A stretch of DNA of 64,000 nucleotides from Trujillonella endophytica. GTDB taxonomy: Bacteria > Actinomycetota > Actinomycetes > Mycobacteriales > Geodermatophilaceae. The notes beneath the pieces were generated by a model that saw only the letters and a list, made by a program, of their open reading frames with translations, was not told the DNA's origin and searched no databases. Made by a program: the position numbers and the translations under genes. Where the stretch lies: assembly GCF_900110555.1 (NCBI RefSeq), contig NZ_FOEE01000005.1, forward strand, positions 242,868-306,867, given 5' to 3'. This document shows, piece by piece, positions 55,190 to 63,762 of the stretch. Each line of letters opens with the position of its first letter. Position 1 is the first letter of the stretch.

Positions 55190-56219
55190 CGGTCACCTCC
55201 CCGCGGCCGTCGTGCGGGGCGACGACGTCGCGTTCGAGCACGTTGCGGCCCGACCACGGCGCCTCGCGACCCGGGCCGTGCGCCCGGGTCTCGGGGAGAC
55301 GGGCCTCCCGGAAGCCGCGGACCGGCAGCCCGAACTTGGCCACCAGCCGATCGCCGAAGCTGGTCGGGTGCACGCGGGCGATCCGCACCGGCCGGGCGGC
55401 GCGGCGCGCCTCGACCCGTCCGCCGTCGGGCACGTCGAGCGTGCGGCGGCCGTCGGCGGAGACGCGGGCGCGGTTGCCGTCCGGCGGCACGGCCACGGTG
55501 AGCACCGAGTCGGGGCTGGTCACCAGCGGCCGGGCGAAGAGGGCGTGGGCGTTGGTCGGCACCAGCAGCAGCGCCTCGACGTCGGGCCACACCACGGGCC
55601 CGCCGGCGGAGAACGCGTAGGCGGTGGAGCCGGTGGGGGTGGCGAACAGGACGCCGTCGCAGCCGAAGCTGGTCAGCGGGCGGCCGTCGATGCCGAGGAC
55701 GACGTCGAGCACCCGGGAGCGCTCCGCCTTCTCCACCGAGATCTCGTTGAGCGCCCAGGTGCCGCCGACCACCACGCCGGAGGCGTCGATGACGTCGACC
55801 TCGATCGCCAGGCGCTTCTCCACCGAGTACTCGCAGCGCTCGATCGCGGCGAGGGTCTCCTCCACCGCCTCGGGCTCGGTCTCGGCGAGGAAGCCGACCC
55901 GGCCCAGGTTCACGCCCATGAGCGCCGCGTTGCTGTAGCGGGCGAGCTCGGCCGCGCGCAGGAACGTGCCGTCGCCGCCGAAGACCATGACGATCTCGGC
56001 GCCGCGGGCGGCGTCGGAGTCGGCCGGTACGACCTGGGCGCCCTCGATGGCCAGGTCCGGGGCCTCGTCGGCCAGCACCCGGACCGTGATGCCCGCGCGG
56101 GTCAGCCGGTCGGCCGAACGGCGGGCCAGGTCCACGATGTCGCGCCGGCCGGTGTGCACGGCCAGGAGCACGTGCCTGGCCCCGCCGGTGCTCCACGGAA
56201 CCGCGATGCCGTCCGTCAC
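55167..56219 (-). CDS. nadK: NAD kinase
   Basis: A 350-aa NAD kinase producing NADP. The nucleotide-binding motif is VFGGDGTFLRAAEL, followed by GVNLGRVGFLAE, NEIS and the conserved ATPTGSTAYAFSAGGP. The C-terminus is about 40 residues longer than usual, ending in an Arg/Gly-rich tail. GTG 56219 has GGGAGGGG five bases upstream and lies 64 bases after tlyA. Order tlyA-nadK-recN as in mycobacteria. Confidence 0.95.
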   Translation of the reverse strand: MTDGIAVPWSTGGARHVLLAVHTGRRDIVDLARRSADRLTRAGITVRVLADEAPDLAIEGAQVVPADSDAARGAEIVMVFGGDGTFLRAAELARYSNAALMGVNLGRVGFLAETEPEAVEETLAAIERCEYSVEKRLAIEVDVIDASGVVVGGTWALNEISVEKAERSRVLDVVLGIDGRPLTSFGCDGVLFATPTGSTAYAFSAGGPVVWPDVEALLLVPTNAHALFARPLVTSPDSVLTVAVPPDGNRARVSADGRRTLDVPDGGRVEARRAARPVRIARVHPTSFGDRLVAKFGLPVRGFREARLPETRAHGPGREAPWSGRNVLERDVVAPHDGRGEVTGAPDDDA

Positions 56220-56283
56220 GTCGTCCCCTCCCGTCCTCGTCGTCGACCGTCCCGCCCCGCTGCCGGTTCCACCGGTACCCCCG

Positions 56284-57081
56284 TCACTGCGGCCCCTCGT
56301 CGACCGCTCGCTGCACGTCGTCCTCCTGCGGAGGGCCGGCGTCGCGGCGCAGGTGCAGGAAGAACTCCACGTTCCCCGCCGGTCCCGGCAACGGGCTGGC
56401 GACCACCCCGGCGGTGCCCCAGCCCAGCGCGGCGGCGGCCTGCGCGACCTCGAGCACCGCGGCCCGGCGCGCGGCGGGGTCGCGGACGACGCCACCGGCG
56501 CCCAGCCGCTCCCGGCCGACCTCGAACTGCGGCTTGACCATGGGCAGCAGGTCGGCCTCGGCGGTGGCGCAGGCGGTGAGCGCGGGCAGCACCAGGCGCA
56601 GCGAGATGAACGACAGGTCGGCCACCACGAGGTCGACGGGCCCGCCGATCTGCTCGGGGGTCAGGCTGCGGACGTTGGTGCGTTCGTGGACGTGCACCCG
56701 CCCGTCGGTGCGCAACGACCAGGCCAGTTCCCCGTAGCCGACGTCGGCGGCGACGACCTCGCGCGCGCCCCGGCTCAGCAGGACCTCGGTGAAGCCGCCG
56801 GTCGAGGCGCCGGCGTCCAGGGCACGCCGGCCCTCGACGGCCACCCCGAAGGCGTCGAGGGCGCCGAGGAGCTTGTGCGCGCCCCGGGAGACCCACCGGT
56901 GCTCGTCCGGGTCGGTGCGGACGACGACCGGCGTCGCGGCCTCCACCCCGGTCGCGGGCTTCGTCGCCGCCTGCCCGGCGATCGCCACCCGGCCCTCCGC
57001 GATGAGGGCGACGGCGTGCTCGCGGGACCGGGCCAGGCCCCGCCGCACGAGCTCGGCGTCGAGCCGGCTGCGGCGCGCCAT
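56284..57081 (-). CDS. tlyA: rRNA 2'-O-methyltransferase TlyA
   Basis: A 265-aa enzyme that methylates 2'-OH of cytidine in 16S and 23S rRNA (C1409/C1920 in mycobacteria); loss gives capreomycin resistance there (family knowledge). The N-terminal S4 domain is SRLDAELVRRGLARSREHAV; the RrmJ-type catalytic domain has SRGAHKLLGAL, DAGASTGGFTEVLL, VADLSFIS and MVKPQFE. ATG 57081 touches the stop of the small ORF before it (TGATG). Confidence 0.95.
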   Translation of the reverse strand: MARRSRLDAELVRRGLARSREHAVALIAEGRVAIAGQAATKPATGVEAATPVVVRTDPDEHRWVSRGAHKLLGALDAFGVAVEGRRALDAGASTGGFTEVLLSRGAREVVAADVGYGELAWSLRTDGRVHVHERTNVRSLTPEQIGGPVDLVVADLSFISLRLVLPALTACATAEADLLPMVKPQFEVGRERLGAGGVVRDPAARRAAVLEVAQAAAALGWGTAGVVASPLPGPAGNVEFFLHLRRDAGPPQEDDVQRAVDEGPQ

Positions 57082-57260
57082 CAGAGCTGGTCGATCGTGC
57101 GGAGTTCGCGCTCGAGTCGGGCGTGCTCGGCCTCGAAGAGCTCGACGTGCTCGGCGAGCGGGCGCTCGTCGAGGCCCTCCAGGCGCTCTCCGGCGGTCGG
57201 TTCCCTCGCCTCGCTCGGGGGCGGCCCGGGCACGGGACGCGGCCGGCTGGGCTCGGACAT
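57081..57260 (-). CDS. Small 59-aa protein before tlyA
   Basis: A 60-codon frame (including stop) starting ATG 57260 with GAGAGGCGG about six bases upstream, ending TGA at 57081-57083 so that its stop overlaps the tlyA ATG (TGATG). It encodes MSEPSRPRPVPGPP, then a charged helix (ERLEGLDERPLAEHVELFEA) ending LRTIDQL. The length, the helix and the position between the HAD phosphatase and tlyA match the small ORF Rv1693 of M. tuberculosis. No function is known; the coupled stop/start suggests it helps tlyA translation. Confidence 0.75.
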   Translation of the reverse strand: MSEPSRPRPVPGPPPSEAREPTAGERLEGLDERPLAEHVELFEAEHARLERELRTIDQL

Positions 57261-57457
57261 CGCGGCCGCCTCTCGTGGGTGTCGGGGCAGGCGGCGTGCG
57301 CGGCCGCCCGGCGGATGTGGTGGGGTCTGGTCCCGGCTGCGAGGTTACCGGCCGGGGACGACGGGCACGCCCGCGTCGGCCGGTGACGGCGGGCATCCCC
57401 CGCGGCCACCGGTCCCCCGACCCGCACCGAGCCCGGACGACGAGGAGGTCAGCCCGC

Positions 57458-57796
57458 GTGGCGACGATCGAGCAGTGCATGACCGCGCTCCAGGGCATCC
57501 TGGGCGACCTCGCGAGCAAGCCCGCCGCCCAGGGCCTGGACCGCTCCCTGTCCTGCCGACTGCCCGACCTCGGCCAGGTGCTGCGCGGGCGGCTGGCCGG
57601 CGGGGCGGTGCGGGACCTGAGCGCCGAGGACGACGGGGCGGCCGGGCCCAAGGCGGACATCCGGCTGACGATGAGCAGCGACGACCTGGTGGCCCTGACC
57701 ACCGGCTCGCTGTCCTTCGGCCCGGCGTGGGCCTCGGGCCGCGTCAAGCTCGAGGCCGGGCTGCGGGACATGCTCCGGTTGCGCTCTCTGCTCTGA
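57458..57796 (+). CDS. SCP2-like sterol-binding domain protein
   Basis: A 112-aa protein with the SCP2 lipid-binding fold: QGLDRSLSCRLPDLG, then ADIRLTMSSDDLVALTTG, then FGPAWASGRVKLEAG, ending in the helix DMLRLRSLL. GAGGAGG stands nine bases before GTG 57458. SCP2 domains bind sterols or acyl chains; as a stand-alone domain the role is unassigned. It is inserted on the plus strand between the small ORF/tlyA unit and the HAD phosphatase gene, which converges with it. Confidence 0.82.
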   Translation: MATIEQCMTALQGILGDLASKPAAQGLDRSLSCRLPDLGQVLRGRLAGGAVRDLSAEDDGAAGPKADIRLTMSSDDLVALTTGSLSFGPAWASGRVKLEAGLRDMLRLRSLL

Positions 57797-57818
57797 CCCG
57801 GGGTCGCGGCGGCTGCGC

Positions 57819-58919
57819 TCACGGATGCCGGCCGGCGGCCAGCCCCCACTCCTGCAGCACCCGACGGGCCTCCTCGTCGGCCGCCTCGACCGACGGGGCG
57901 CTCGCGTGCCCGGGCGCGGCGGCCCAGGCGGCGACGCACAGCGCCCGCAGGCCGTCCAGCCCGTCGCCGGAGGCCTCCCCGCCGGGTGGAGTTCCCTCCG
58001 CGGCGTGGCCGAGGACCAGCCCGCCGCTGCCGGACCGGGCCCACCAGGCCCCGCAGCGCCACCCCTGCCCCTCGGCCAGCACCTGCGGGTGCGGTGTCAG
58101 CAGACCGGCGCAGTCGTGGGCGAGCAGGTCGGGGCGCCGCCCCGGGTCGGCCGCCAGCAGCTCGGCGGGCCCCGTCACGCCGGTGAGCACGAGCAGGCTC
58201 GCCGCACCGGCCCGGCGGGCGCCCTCGATGTCGGTGTCCAGCCGGTCGCCGACCACCAGGGGCGTGCGCGCGCCGGTCCGCCGCACGCACTCGGCGTGCA
58301 TGGCCGGATCGGGCTTGCCGGTGACCAGCGGCTCCTGCCCGGTCACGGCGGCGACCACGCCGACCATCGCTCCGTTGCCCGGCAGGGGTCCGCGCGGGGA
58401 GGGGATCGTCGCGTCGGTGTTGGTGGCCACGTGCCGCGCCCCGGACCGCACGGCGACGACCGCCTCTGCCAGCTGCGCCCACCCGACCTCGCGCCCGTAG
58501 CCCTGCACGACGGCGACGGGGGCGTCCTCGGCGCGCTCGACCACGGTCAGGCCTGCCGCCCGCAGCGCCGCCGCCACCCCGGGACCGCCGACAGGCAGGA
58601 CGCGGGCACCGCTCCCCCACCGCTGCGCGACCACGGTGGCCGCGGCCTGGGAGCTAGTGATCACGTCGTCGGGGGCCGCGGGCACGCCGAGCTCGGTCAG
58701 GTGGGCGGCCACCTCCTCGGGCGTGCGGGCGGCGTTGTTGGTCACGAAGCCCAGCCGCATGCCGGCCGATCGCGCTGCCGCCAGGGCCTCCGGGACGCCG
58801 GGCACCGCGTCCGGACCGACGTAGACCACGCCGTCGAGGTCGAGCAGGGCCACGTCGTGGGCCGCCGTCGGGGCCTGCGCGCACCCCGCGCTCAGCGGAA
58901 CCCGCTCGCCGAGGCTCAC
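57819..58919 (-). CDS. HAD-family phosphatase, NagD/glycerol-3-phosphate phosphatase type
   Basis: A 366-aa HAD hydrolase of the NagD (cap C2) group. Motif I is ALLDLDGVVYVG, motif II FVTNNA, motif III TGKPDP and motif IV VVGDRLDTDIEG. The mycobacterial protein at this position, Rv1692, is a glycerol-3-phosphate phosphatase that recycles polar heads of phospholipids (family knowledge). The part after about residue 260 is a C-terminal extension absent from short NagD proteins, with several Cys and a Gly-rich segment. GTG 58919 overlaps the TPR gene stop (GTGA). Confidence 0.88.
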   Translation of the reverse strand: MSLGERVPLSAGCAQAPTAAHDVALLDLDGVVYVGPDAVPGVPEALAAARSAGMRLGFVTNNAARTPEEVAAHLTELGVPAAPDDVITSSQAAATVVAQRWGSGARVLPVGGPGVAAALRAAGLTVVERAEDAPVAVVQGYGREVGWAQLAEAVVAVRSGARHVATNTDATIPSPRGPLPGNGAMVGVVAAVTGQEPLVTGKPDPAMHAECVRRTGARTPLVVGDRLDTDIEGARRAGAASLLVLTGVTGPAELLAADPGRRPDLLAHDCAGLLTPHPQVLAEGQGWRCGAWWARSGSGGLVLGHAAEGTPPGGEASGDGLDGLRALCVAAWAAAPGHASAPSVEAADEEARRVLQEWGLAAGRHP

Positions 58920-59311
58920 CGGGCACCCCGGGTGCGTCGGGCGCGGACCCCGCGCAGCTCGCGCGCGTAGTGACCCAGGTCGGGCCGGAGCGCCACGGCG
59001 AGGGCGAGGTGCTCGGCGGCCAGCTCGAGTTCGCCGGCGCGGCTGGCGGCCAGGCCGAGGCCGAAGTGGGCGTAGTCGTCGGCGGGGTTGGCGGCGATCA
59101 GCCGCGCGAAGCTCTCGATCGCCTCCCGGTAGCGGCCGGCGTCGTGCTGCGCGCGGGCCAGCGCCTCGCGCAGGCTCCGCGACTCCGGCTCGACCTCGGT
59201 CGCCCGGGCCAGCAGGGTCGCCGCGGCCGCCGGATCGCCGCCGGCGAGCAGTTGGAGGCCGCGCTGATACCACTCGTAGACGCCGCCCTCCGGCGCACCC
59301 GACCCGGTCAC
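58916..59311 (-). CDS. Tetratricopeptide repeat protein
   Basis: A 131-aa helical protein with three TPR-like repeats: WYQRGLQLLAGGDPAAAATL (residues about 14-33), ALARAQHDAGRYREAIESFA and HFGLGLAASRAGELELAAEH. It has a basic C-terminus. The match by position is Rv1691, the start of the conserved mycobacterial block. TPR proteins usually hold protein partners; here the coupled HAD phosphatase is the obvious candidate. GTG 59311 is chosen as the first start before the repeats; the frame is open upstream but would run through the divergent promoter of the DUF1015 gene. Confidence 0.82.
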   Translation of the reverse strand: MTGSGAPEGGVYEWYQRGLQLLAGGDPAAAATLLARATEVEPESRSLREALARAQHDAGRYREAIESFARLIAANPADDYAHFGLGLAASRAGELELAAEHLALAVALRPDLGHYARELRGVRARRTRGAR

Positions 59312-59412
59312 CGCCGCGCCTCCCGTCCGGGCCGCTACCGCCCACGCCCGCCCGCTGCGCCTCGCCCCGGCGCCGACGACGTCCGCGGCGGCGGGCCGCG
59401 GTGGGCCGCTCC

Positions 59413-59418
59413 TACGAT
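59413..59418 (+). promoter_or_regulatory. -10 box of a leaderless promoter
   Basis: TACGAT followed by seven bases and then GTG 59426, the presumed start of the DUF1015 gene. No Shine-Dalgarno is seen, which supports a leaderless transcript and this start codon. Confidence 0.5.
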
Positions 59419-59425
59419 CTTCTGT

Positions 59426-60748
59426 GTGCCGCCGTCGTCGTCCAGCCCCCCGCCCGGTACGACGACGGGGTTGGACGTGCGGCCCTTCCGGGCCCTGACC
59501 TACCGGCAGCGAGATCCCGGGCACCTGGCCCGGGTCAGTTCGCCAGCCTACGACCTGGTGACGACCGCGGCCCGCGACCGGCTCGCCACCGCCGATCCGC
59601 ACAACGTCGTCCGGCTCATCCTGCCCGAGCCCGCGGGCCCCGGGGAGGCGGTCCGGCAGCCGGCTGACCGGCTGCGCCTGGTCATGGCCCACGCCGCCCG
59701 GACACTGCGGGAGTGGGAGACAGCGGGGGTCCTGCAGCGTGACGATCGCCCCGCACTGTGGGTCTACGAGCTCCGCCCCTCCGACGGCACGCCGGCGACG
59801 ATCGGCTGGCTGGGTGCGGTCGCCCTCCCCCCGCCGGGCTCGCCGGCCGTCCTCCCGCACGAGGACACGTTCCCGGCCGCCGTCGAGGGTCGGCGCGCCC
59901 TGCTCGCGGCGACCGAGACCGACCTGGAGCCGATCGTTCTCGCACACGATCCGGACCAGGAACTCTCCGAGCTCACCGCGGCGGCGCGATCCGGCGAGCC
60001 CTCCCTGCGGCTGGTCGACGACGACGGCGTGGACCACCGGCTGTGGCGCGTGACCGACGTCGACGTCCTGGCGGGCGTCGGCGCCGCCCTGGCCCGCACG
60101 ACCGCCGTCATCGCCGACGGACACCACCGGTTCGCCGCCGCCCAGGCGCACGCCCGCGAGGTCCGCGGCACGCCGGAGCACCCCGCCGTCCTGGCCCTGG
60201 TCACCCCGATGGGCCCGGGCGGCCTGCGGGTGGAGCCGATCCACCGCGTCGTCCCCGGACTCGACCTCGCCACGGCCGCCGCCTCGGCCGCCCGCGGCTT
60301 CCGGGTCACGCCGCTCGACGTGCCCGACGACGCCGCGCTCCGGACGGCGGTGCGCGACTGGCAGGCCGATCCCGGCCGGTCCGGGTTCCTCGTCACCGAC
60401 GGCACCGGCCTCCTGCGGCTGGACCGACCCGACGACGCGGTGCGGGCGGCGGTTCCGACGGAGGCGCCGTCGGCGTGGCAGCGCCTGGACGTCGTCCTCG
60501 CCCACCACGGGTTGTTCCAGCGCCTGTGGGGGCTCGGAGACGGTCCGGACGACGTGCTGGTCGCCCATGACCTCGCGCAGGCCCTGCAGTCGGCCGTGGA
60601 GCGCGGCGGTGTCGCGGTGCTCCTCCGGGCGCCCTCCCCCGGGGACGTCGCGGCCGTCGCGCGAGCCGGTGCCCGCATGCCGCGCAAGTCGACGCTCTTC
60701 GTGCCCAAGCCCCGCACCGGCCTGGTGTTCCGCCCGCACGGCGCCTGA
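59426..60748 (+). CDS. DUF1015-family protein
   Basis: A 440-aa soluble protein of the DUF1015 family: VRPFRALTYRQRD near the N-terminus, SSPAYDLVTTAARDRLA, NVVRLILPEP, then IADGHHRFAAAQAHA (the conserved DGHHR motif) and the C-terminal VFRPHGA. Members have been linked to phosphorylation of serine and similar reactions in archaea, but no bacterial role is settled. The DGHHR motif is the likely active site. The gene lies between divergent TPR and convergent SSB-like genes. The start codon is uncertain; the leaderless GTG 59426 fits best. Confidence 0.85.
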   Translation: MPPSSSSPPPGTTTGLDVRPFRALTYRQRDPGHLARVSSPAYDLVTTAARDRLATADPHNVVRLILPEPAGPGEAVRQPADRLRLVMAHAARTLREWETAGVLQRDDRPALWVYELRPSDGTPATIGWLGAVALPPPGSPAVLPHEDTFPAAVEGRRALLAATETDLEPIVLAHDPDQELSELTAAARSGEPSLRLVDDDGVDHRLWRVTDVDVLAGVGAALARTTAVIADGHHRFAAAQAHAREVRGTPEHPAVLALVTPMGPGGLRVEPIHRVVPGLDLATAAASAARGFRVTPLDVPDDAALRTAVRDWQADPGRSGFLVTDGTGLLRLDRPDDAVRAAVPTEAPSAWQRLDVVLAHHGLFQRLWGLGDGPDDVLVAHDLAQALQSAVERGGVAVLLRAPSPGDVAAVARAGARMPRKSTLFVPKPRTGLVFRPHGA

Positions 60749-60753
60749 GTCGC

Positions 60754-61113
60754 TCACGCCGTCGCGCTGGCCGAGGTCGCCGCGCTCCGGGTGACCTTGC
60801 GCCCCCGTCGGCAGTTGACCTCGACCACCGACGCCGTGCCGGTCGGCGTGCGCCAGAACCGGCGCTGCAGGGCCCCCTCGATCTCGACGACGTCCCCGGG
60901 CTCCCAGGCCGCCACCCGCCGCTGCAGTGCCCGGTCGAAGGTGACGCACTGGAGCACGTCGAGCGTCTGGCCCCGGGCCTGGGGCTGCGGCCGGCGCACC
61001 TTCAGGCGGAACGACACCACCGTGTCACCGCTGGGCAGCTCCCGGTGCTCTGCGGGGGCGGCCATCCGCCCCCGCAGCACCACGTCGTTCCGGTCGATCA
61101 CTGCGACGCTCAT
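60754..61113 (-). CDS. Single-stranded-DNA-binding-like protein (OB-fold)
   Basis: A 119-aa SSB-type OB-fold protein: DVVLRGRMAAPAEHRELPSG, VVSFRLKVRR, LDVLQCVTFDRAL and WEPGDVVEIEGALQRRFWR. It lacks the long Gly-rich acidic C-terminal tail of housekeeping SSB, so it probably does not recruit the same repair partners. It is a paralogue, not the replication SSB. GGGAGG lies about ten bases before ATG 61113. Its stop is five bases from the convergent DUF1015 stop. Confidence 0.82.
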   Translation of the reverse strand: MSVAVIDRNDVVLRGRMAAPAEHRELPSGDTVVSFRLKVRRPQPQARGQTLDVLQCVTFDRALQRRVAAWEPGDVVEIEGALQRRFWRTPTGTASVVEVNCRRGRKVTRSAATSASATA

Positions 61114-61220
61114 GGCCAGCAGCCTCCCGGCCGCGAACCCCCACCGCGCCGGGCACACCCGGGTTGTGGACGCCCGTCCGGCGTGTGGACGGGCCGGACG
61201 AGAACGTCAGAGCCCTGTGC

Positions 61221-63356
61221 TCAGCGCTCCTCGACCGGCTCGGCGCCGCTGTCGGGCTCCGTCTCGCCCAGGAGCTCGGCGACCTCGGCCTCGATGTCGG
61301 CCTCGGAGGTCCCGGGCAGGTCGAGGATGTCGTCCTCCAGCGGGATCCGCGCCACGGTGACGTCGGTTGCGGGCTCCCCGGCCTCGCCGTCACCCGCGTC
61401 CTCGTCGAGATCCAGGACCCCGTCGTCCTCGTCCTCGTCGTCGACGGCCGTCGCCGGGTCCAGGACCTCGTCGTCCGAAGCCTCGACGTCGTCCTCGGGC
61501 AGCTCCACCTCACCGAAGGCGATGTCCTCGTCCTCCTCCTCGTCCGTGGCCGCGGCCACCGCCGCCTGCCACCGCTCCGCCTCGGAGGACCCGGAGGCGG
61601 TCAGCAGCTCCGCGTACGCCGTGACCAGCCGCAGGACCGCCTCATCGGTCAGGTCGAGGTCGTCGAGCCGGGGCCGGCCACCGAGAGCGTCCTCGAGGAC
61701 CAGCAGCGCCGCCGGCACCTCACCCTGGTCGGCGCGGGCCCCTGCTTCGACCAGTCGCAGCTCGGTCACCTCGTCCTCGGGCGCGCCGGCGTCCAGCGCC
61801 TCGCGGACGAGCCGGAGGGCGACCTCGGGCCGGCCCAGCGCGCGCTCGCAGTCGGCCAGCACGGCGCGGTAGCCCGCGTCGCCACTCATCCGGCGGTAGG
61901 CCCGCAGCTCACGCGTCGCCTCGGCGTAGTCACCCGCGTGGTACGCGGCGACCCCGACCGCCTCCCGGACGACGGCGATCCGCGACGCGCGGTCCCGGGC
62001 GGCGCGGGCATGCGCCAGCGCCAGCTCCGGCTCGTCGTCCACGACGGACCCCGCGACCACGAGGTGCGCGGCCACCCGCTGGGCGTTGCGCGGTTCCAGA
62101 CCCTTCAGCGCGTTCCGGACCGCCGGATCGAGCTCGCCCGGGTCGGCCCAGTCGGGGATCTCCGGCCCGGCGGGCAGCGGCGGGGTGCGGTCGGTGGGGC
62201 GGTCGGCGCGCGGCCGATCCGTGGGCCGCGCCGGCCGTCCGCGGCCGTCGGCCGGACCCCGGTCTCGGCGCGGGCCGCCGGTGCCGCCGCGCTCCGCCGA
62301 CGGACGACGCTCGCGCCAGCCGCCGGACGCGCCGCCGGACGGACCCGCGGAACGGCCCGTACCGCCCGCGGACCGCTCGGTGGACGGACGACGGTCACGC
62401 CAGTCGCTCCCGGGAGCGCCGGTGGAGGCGCCCGGACGACGCGGCCGGTCGTCGGGGCGGTGTGCTCCGCCCGCGCCGGTGGCCCGATCCGCCGACGGAC
62501 GACGCTCGCGCCAGTCGCCACCAGCGGACGGAGCCCTGCGGGGGCGGTCCTGGTCGGCGCCGCCGCCCGAGCCGTAGGTCGGTCGTGCACCACGCGCAGC
62601 GGACGTGGCCCCGGGACCGCTGCGGCGGGCCCCGCCGCCGGGACCGCCCGTGCCGGTCCGTCCGCGGCTGTCGCCGGAGGGGGCGTCGCGGCGCCACTGC
62701 GGCCGCTCACCGTCGGACCGGCCGCGACCGGACGGCTGCGCGTCCCGTCCGGCGCCCCACGTCGGGCGCTCGCCGCGATCGGCGCCGCCGGGCCCTCCGC
62801 GTCCCCCTGCGGTCGGTCGGCTCCAGCTGGTCGGCCGCTCCCCACTTCCGCGGGCACCCGGACGGCCGGCGGACGGAGAACGGTCCCGCCACGTCGAGGG
62901 GCCGGCCGCTCCGGTGTCCCGGCGGGGACGGTCGTCGCGCGAGGGACGCTCCTCCCACTGCCGCCGCGCTGCCGGCGGTCGCTGGTCACGGGTTCCCCCG
63001 TCGGACCGTCCACCACCGAACCGGTCGGACGACCGAGGACCACCCGTCCGGTCCGACGACCGGGGTGCAGCGGTGCGGTCCGACGGGCGGCCGCCGCCGC
63101 TTCCCCCACTGCGGAATCCACCGGAGCTGCCGCGAGACGCACTCGCGCCGCCGCGGGGAGCGCCGCCACCACCCCGAGGCGCACCCGCGCCGCCACGAGC
63201 CGCACCAGAACCACCCCGAGGCGCACCCGTGCCGCCACGGGGCCCGCCGGACCCACCCCGGGGCGCACCGGCGCCGCCCGCACCGTCCCGGCGTGGCCGG
63301 TCGGTCCCCCCGTCACGGCTCTCTCGTCCGCTGCCGTCTCGCCGGGGTCCAGTCAT
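61221..63356 (-). CDS. RG/RGG-rich TPR protein with acidic tail
   Basis: A 711-aa protein in three parts. Residues 1 to about 385 are disordered and rich in Arg, Gly, Ser, Pro and Asp, with RGG/PRGG repeats (GAPRGG, GGPRGG, GAARGG) and four spaced copies of a block like WRERRPSAER. Residues about 390-590 form TPR-like helices (LALAHARAARDRASR, AVGVAAYHAGDYAEATREL and similar). The last 120 residues are strongly acidic (DEEEDEDIAF and others). Arg-rich and acidic ends suggest RNA binding or self-association; function is unknown. It lies directly downstream of the rRNA operon terminator on the same strand. Confidence 0.78.
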   Translation of the reverse strand: MTGPRRDGSGRESRDGGTDRPRRDGAGGAGAPRGGSGGPRGGTGAPRGGSGAARGGAGAPRGGGGAPRGGASASRGSSGGFRSGGSGGGRPSDRTAAPRSSDRTGGPRSSDRFGGGRSDGGTRDQRPPAARRQWEERPSRDDRPRRDTGAAGPSTWRDRSPSAGRPGARGSGERPTSWSRPTAGGRGGPGGADRGERPTWGAGRDAQPSGRGRSDGERPQWRRDAPSGDSRGRTGTGGPGGGARRSGPGATSAARGARPTYGSGGGADQDRPRRAPSAGGDWRERRPSADRATGAGGAHRPDDRPRRPGASTGAPGSDWRDRRPSTERSAGGTGRSAGPSGGASGGWRERRPSAERGGTGGPRRDRGPADGRGRPARPTDRPRADRPTDRTPPLPAGPEIPDWADPGELDPAVRNALKGLEPRNAQRVAAHLVVAGSVVDDEPELALAHARAARDRASRIAVVREAVGVAAYHAGDYAEATRELRAYRRMSGDAGYRAVLADCERALGRPEVALRLVREALDAGAPEDEVTELRLVEAGARADQGEVPAALLVLEDALGGRPRLDDLDLTDEAVLRLVTAYAELLTASGSSEAERWQAAVAAATDEEEDEDIAFGEVELPEDDVEASDDEVLDPATAVDDEDEDDGVLDLDEDAGDGEAGEPATDVTVARIPLEDDILDLPGTSEADIEAEVAELLGETEPDSGAEPVEER

Positions 63357-63444
63357 GGGGTGTCGATACCTCGATGCTCGTGCGCGCAGCCTCTGGTGCG
63401 CGGAATGGTGCGGAATGGGTCATGGCATGGGTGGACAACGCAGA

Positions 63445-63479
63445 AACGGGGGTCGGAGCCTGTGGCTCCGACCCCCGTT
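63445..63479 (-). terminator. rRNA operon terminator
   Basis: Perfect 16-base stem AACGGGGGTCGGAGCC / GGCTCCGACCCCCGTT with a 3-base loop, 12 bases after the 5S rRNA on the minus strand, followed by TTTCTGCG. This is a strong factor-independent terminator for the rrn operon. Confidence 0.93.
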
Positions 63480-63490
63480 CTGTGAATGGT

Positions 63491-63609
63491 TGTCCGGCGG
63501 TGTCCTACTCTCCCACCCCGTCTCCAGGGCAGTACCATCGGCGCTGAGAGGCTTAGCTTCCGGGTTCGGAATGGGACCGGGCGTTTCCCTCTCGCCATGA
63601 CCGCCGTAA
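63491..63609 (-). rRNA. rrf: 5S ribosomal RNA
   Basis: Complete gene of about 119 bases on the minus strand. It begins TTACGGCGGTCATGGCG, has the conserved AACGCCCGGTCCCATTCCGA and CCGGAAGCTAAGCC segments and ends with GTAGGACACCGCCGGACA, whose end pairs with the 5' end. It follows the 23S gene in the rRNA operon. Confidence 0.97.
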
Positions 63610-63762
63610 CTCTGTGAACTTGTCGACCCCTTCCGCGGTTCCGCGGCCGGCCCCGATCACAGGGGGCGGCACGGAACGACCGGGGTGGTCGTTCGTTCAG
63701 AGCTGCACAGTGGACGCGTGGTTCTTCGACAGCCACGGTGTTCGTGGTTGGAAGTGGGTTGT

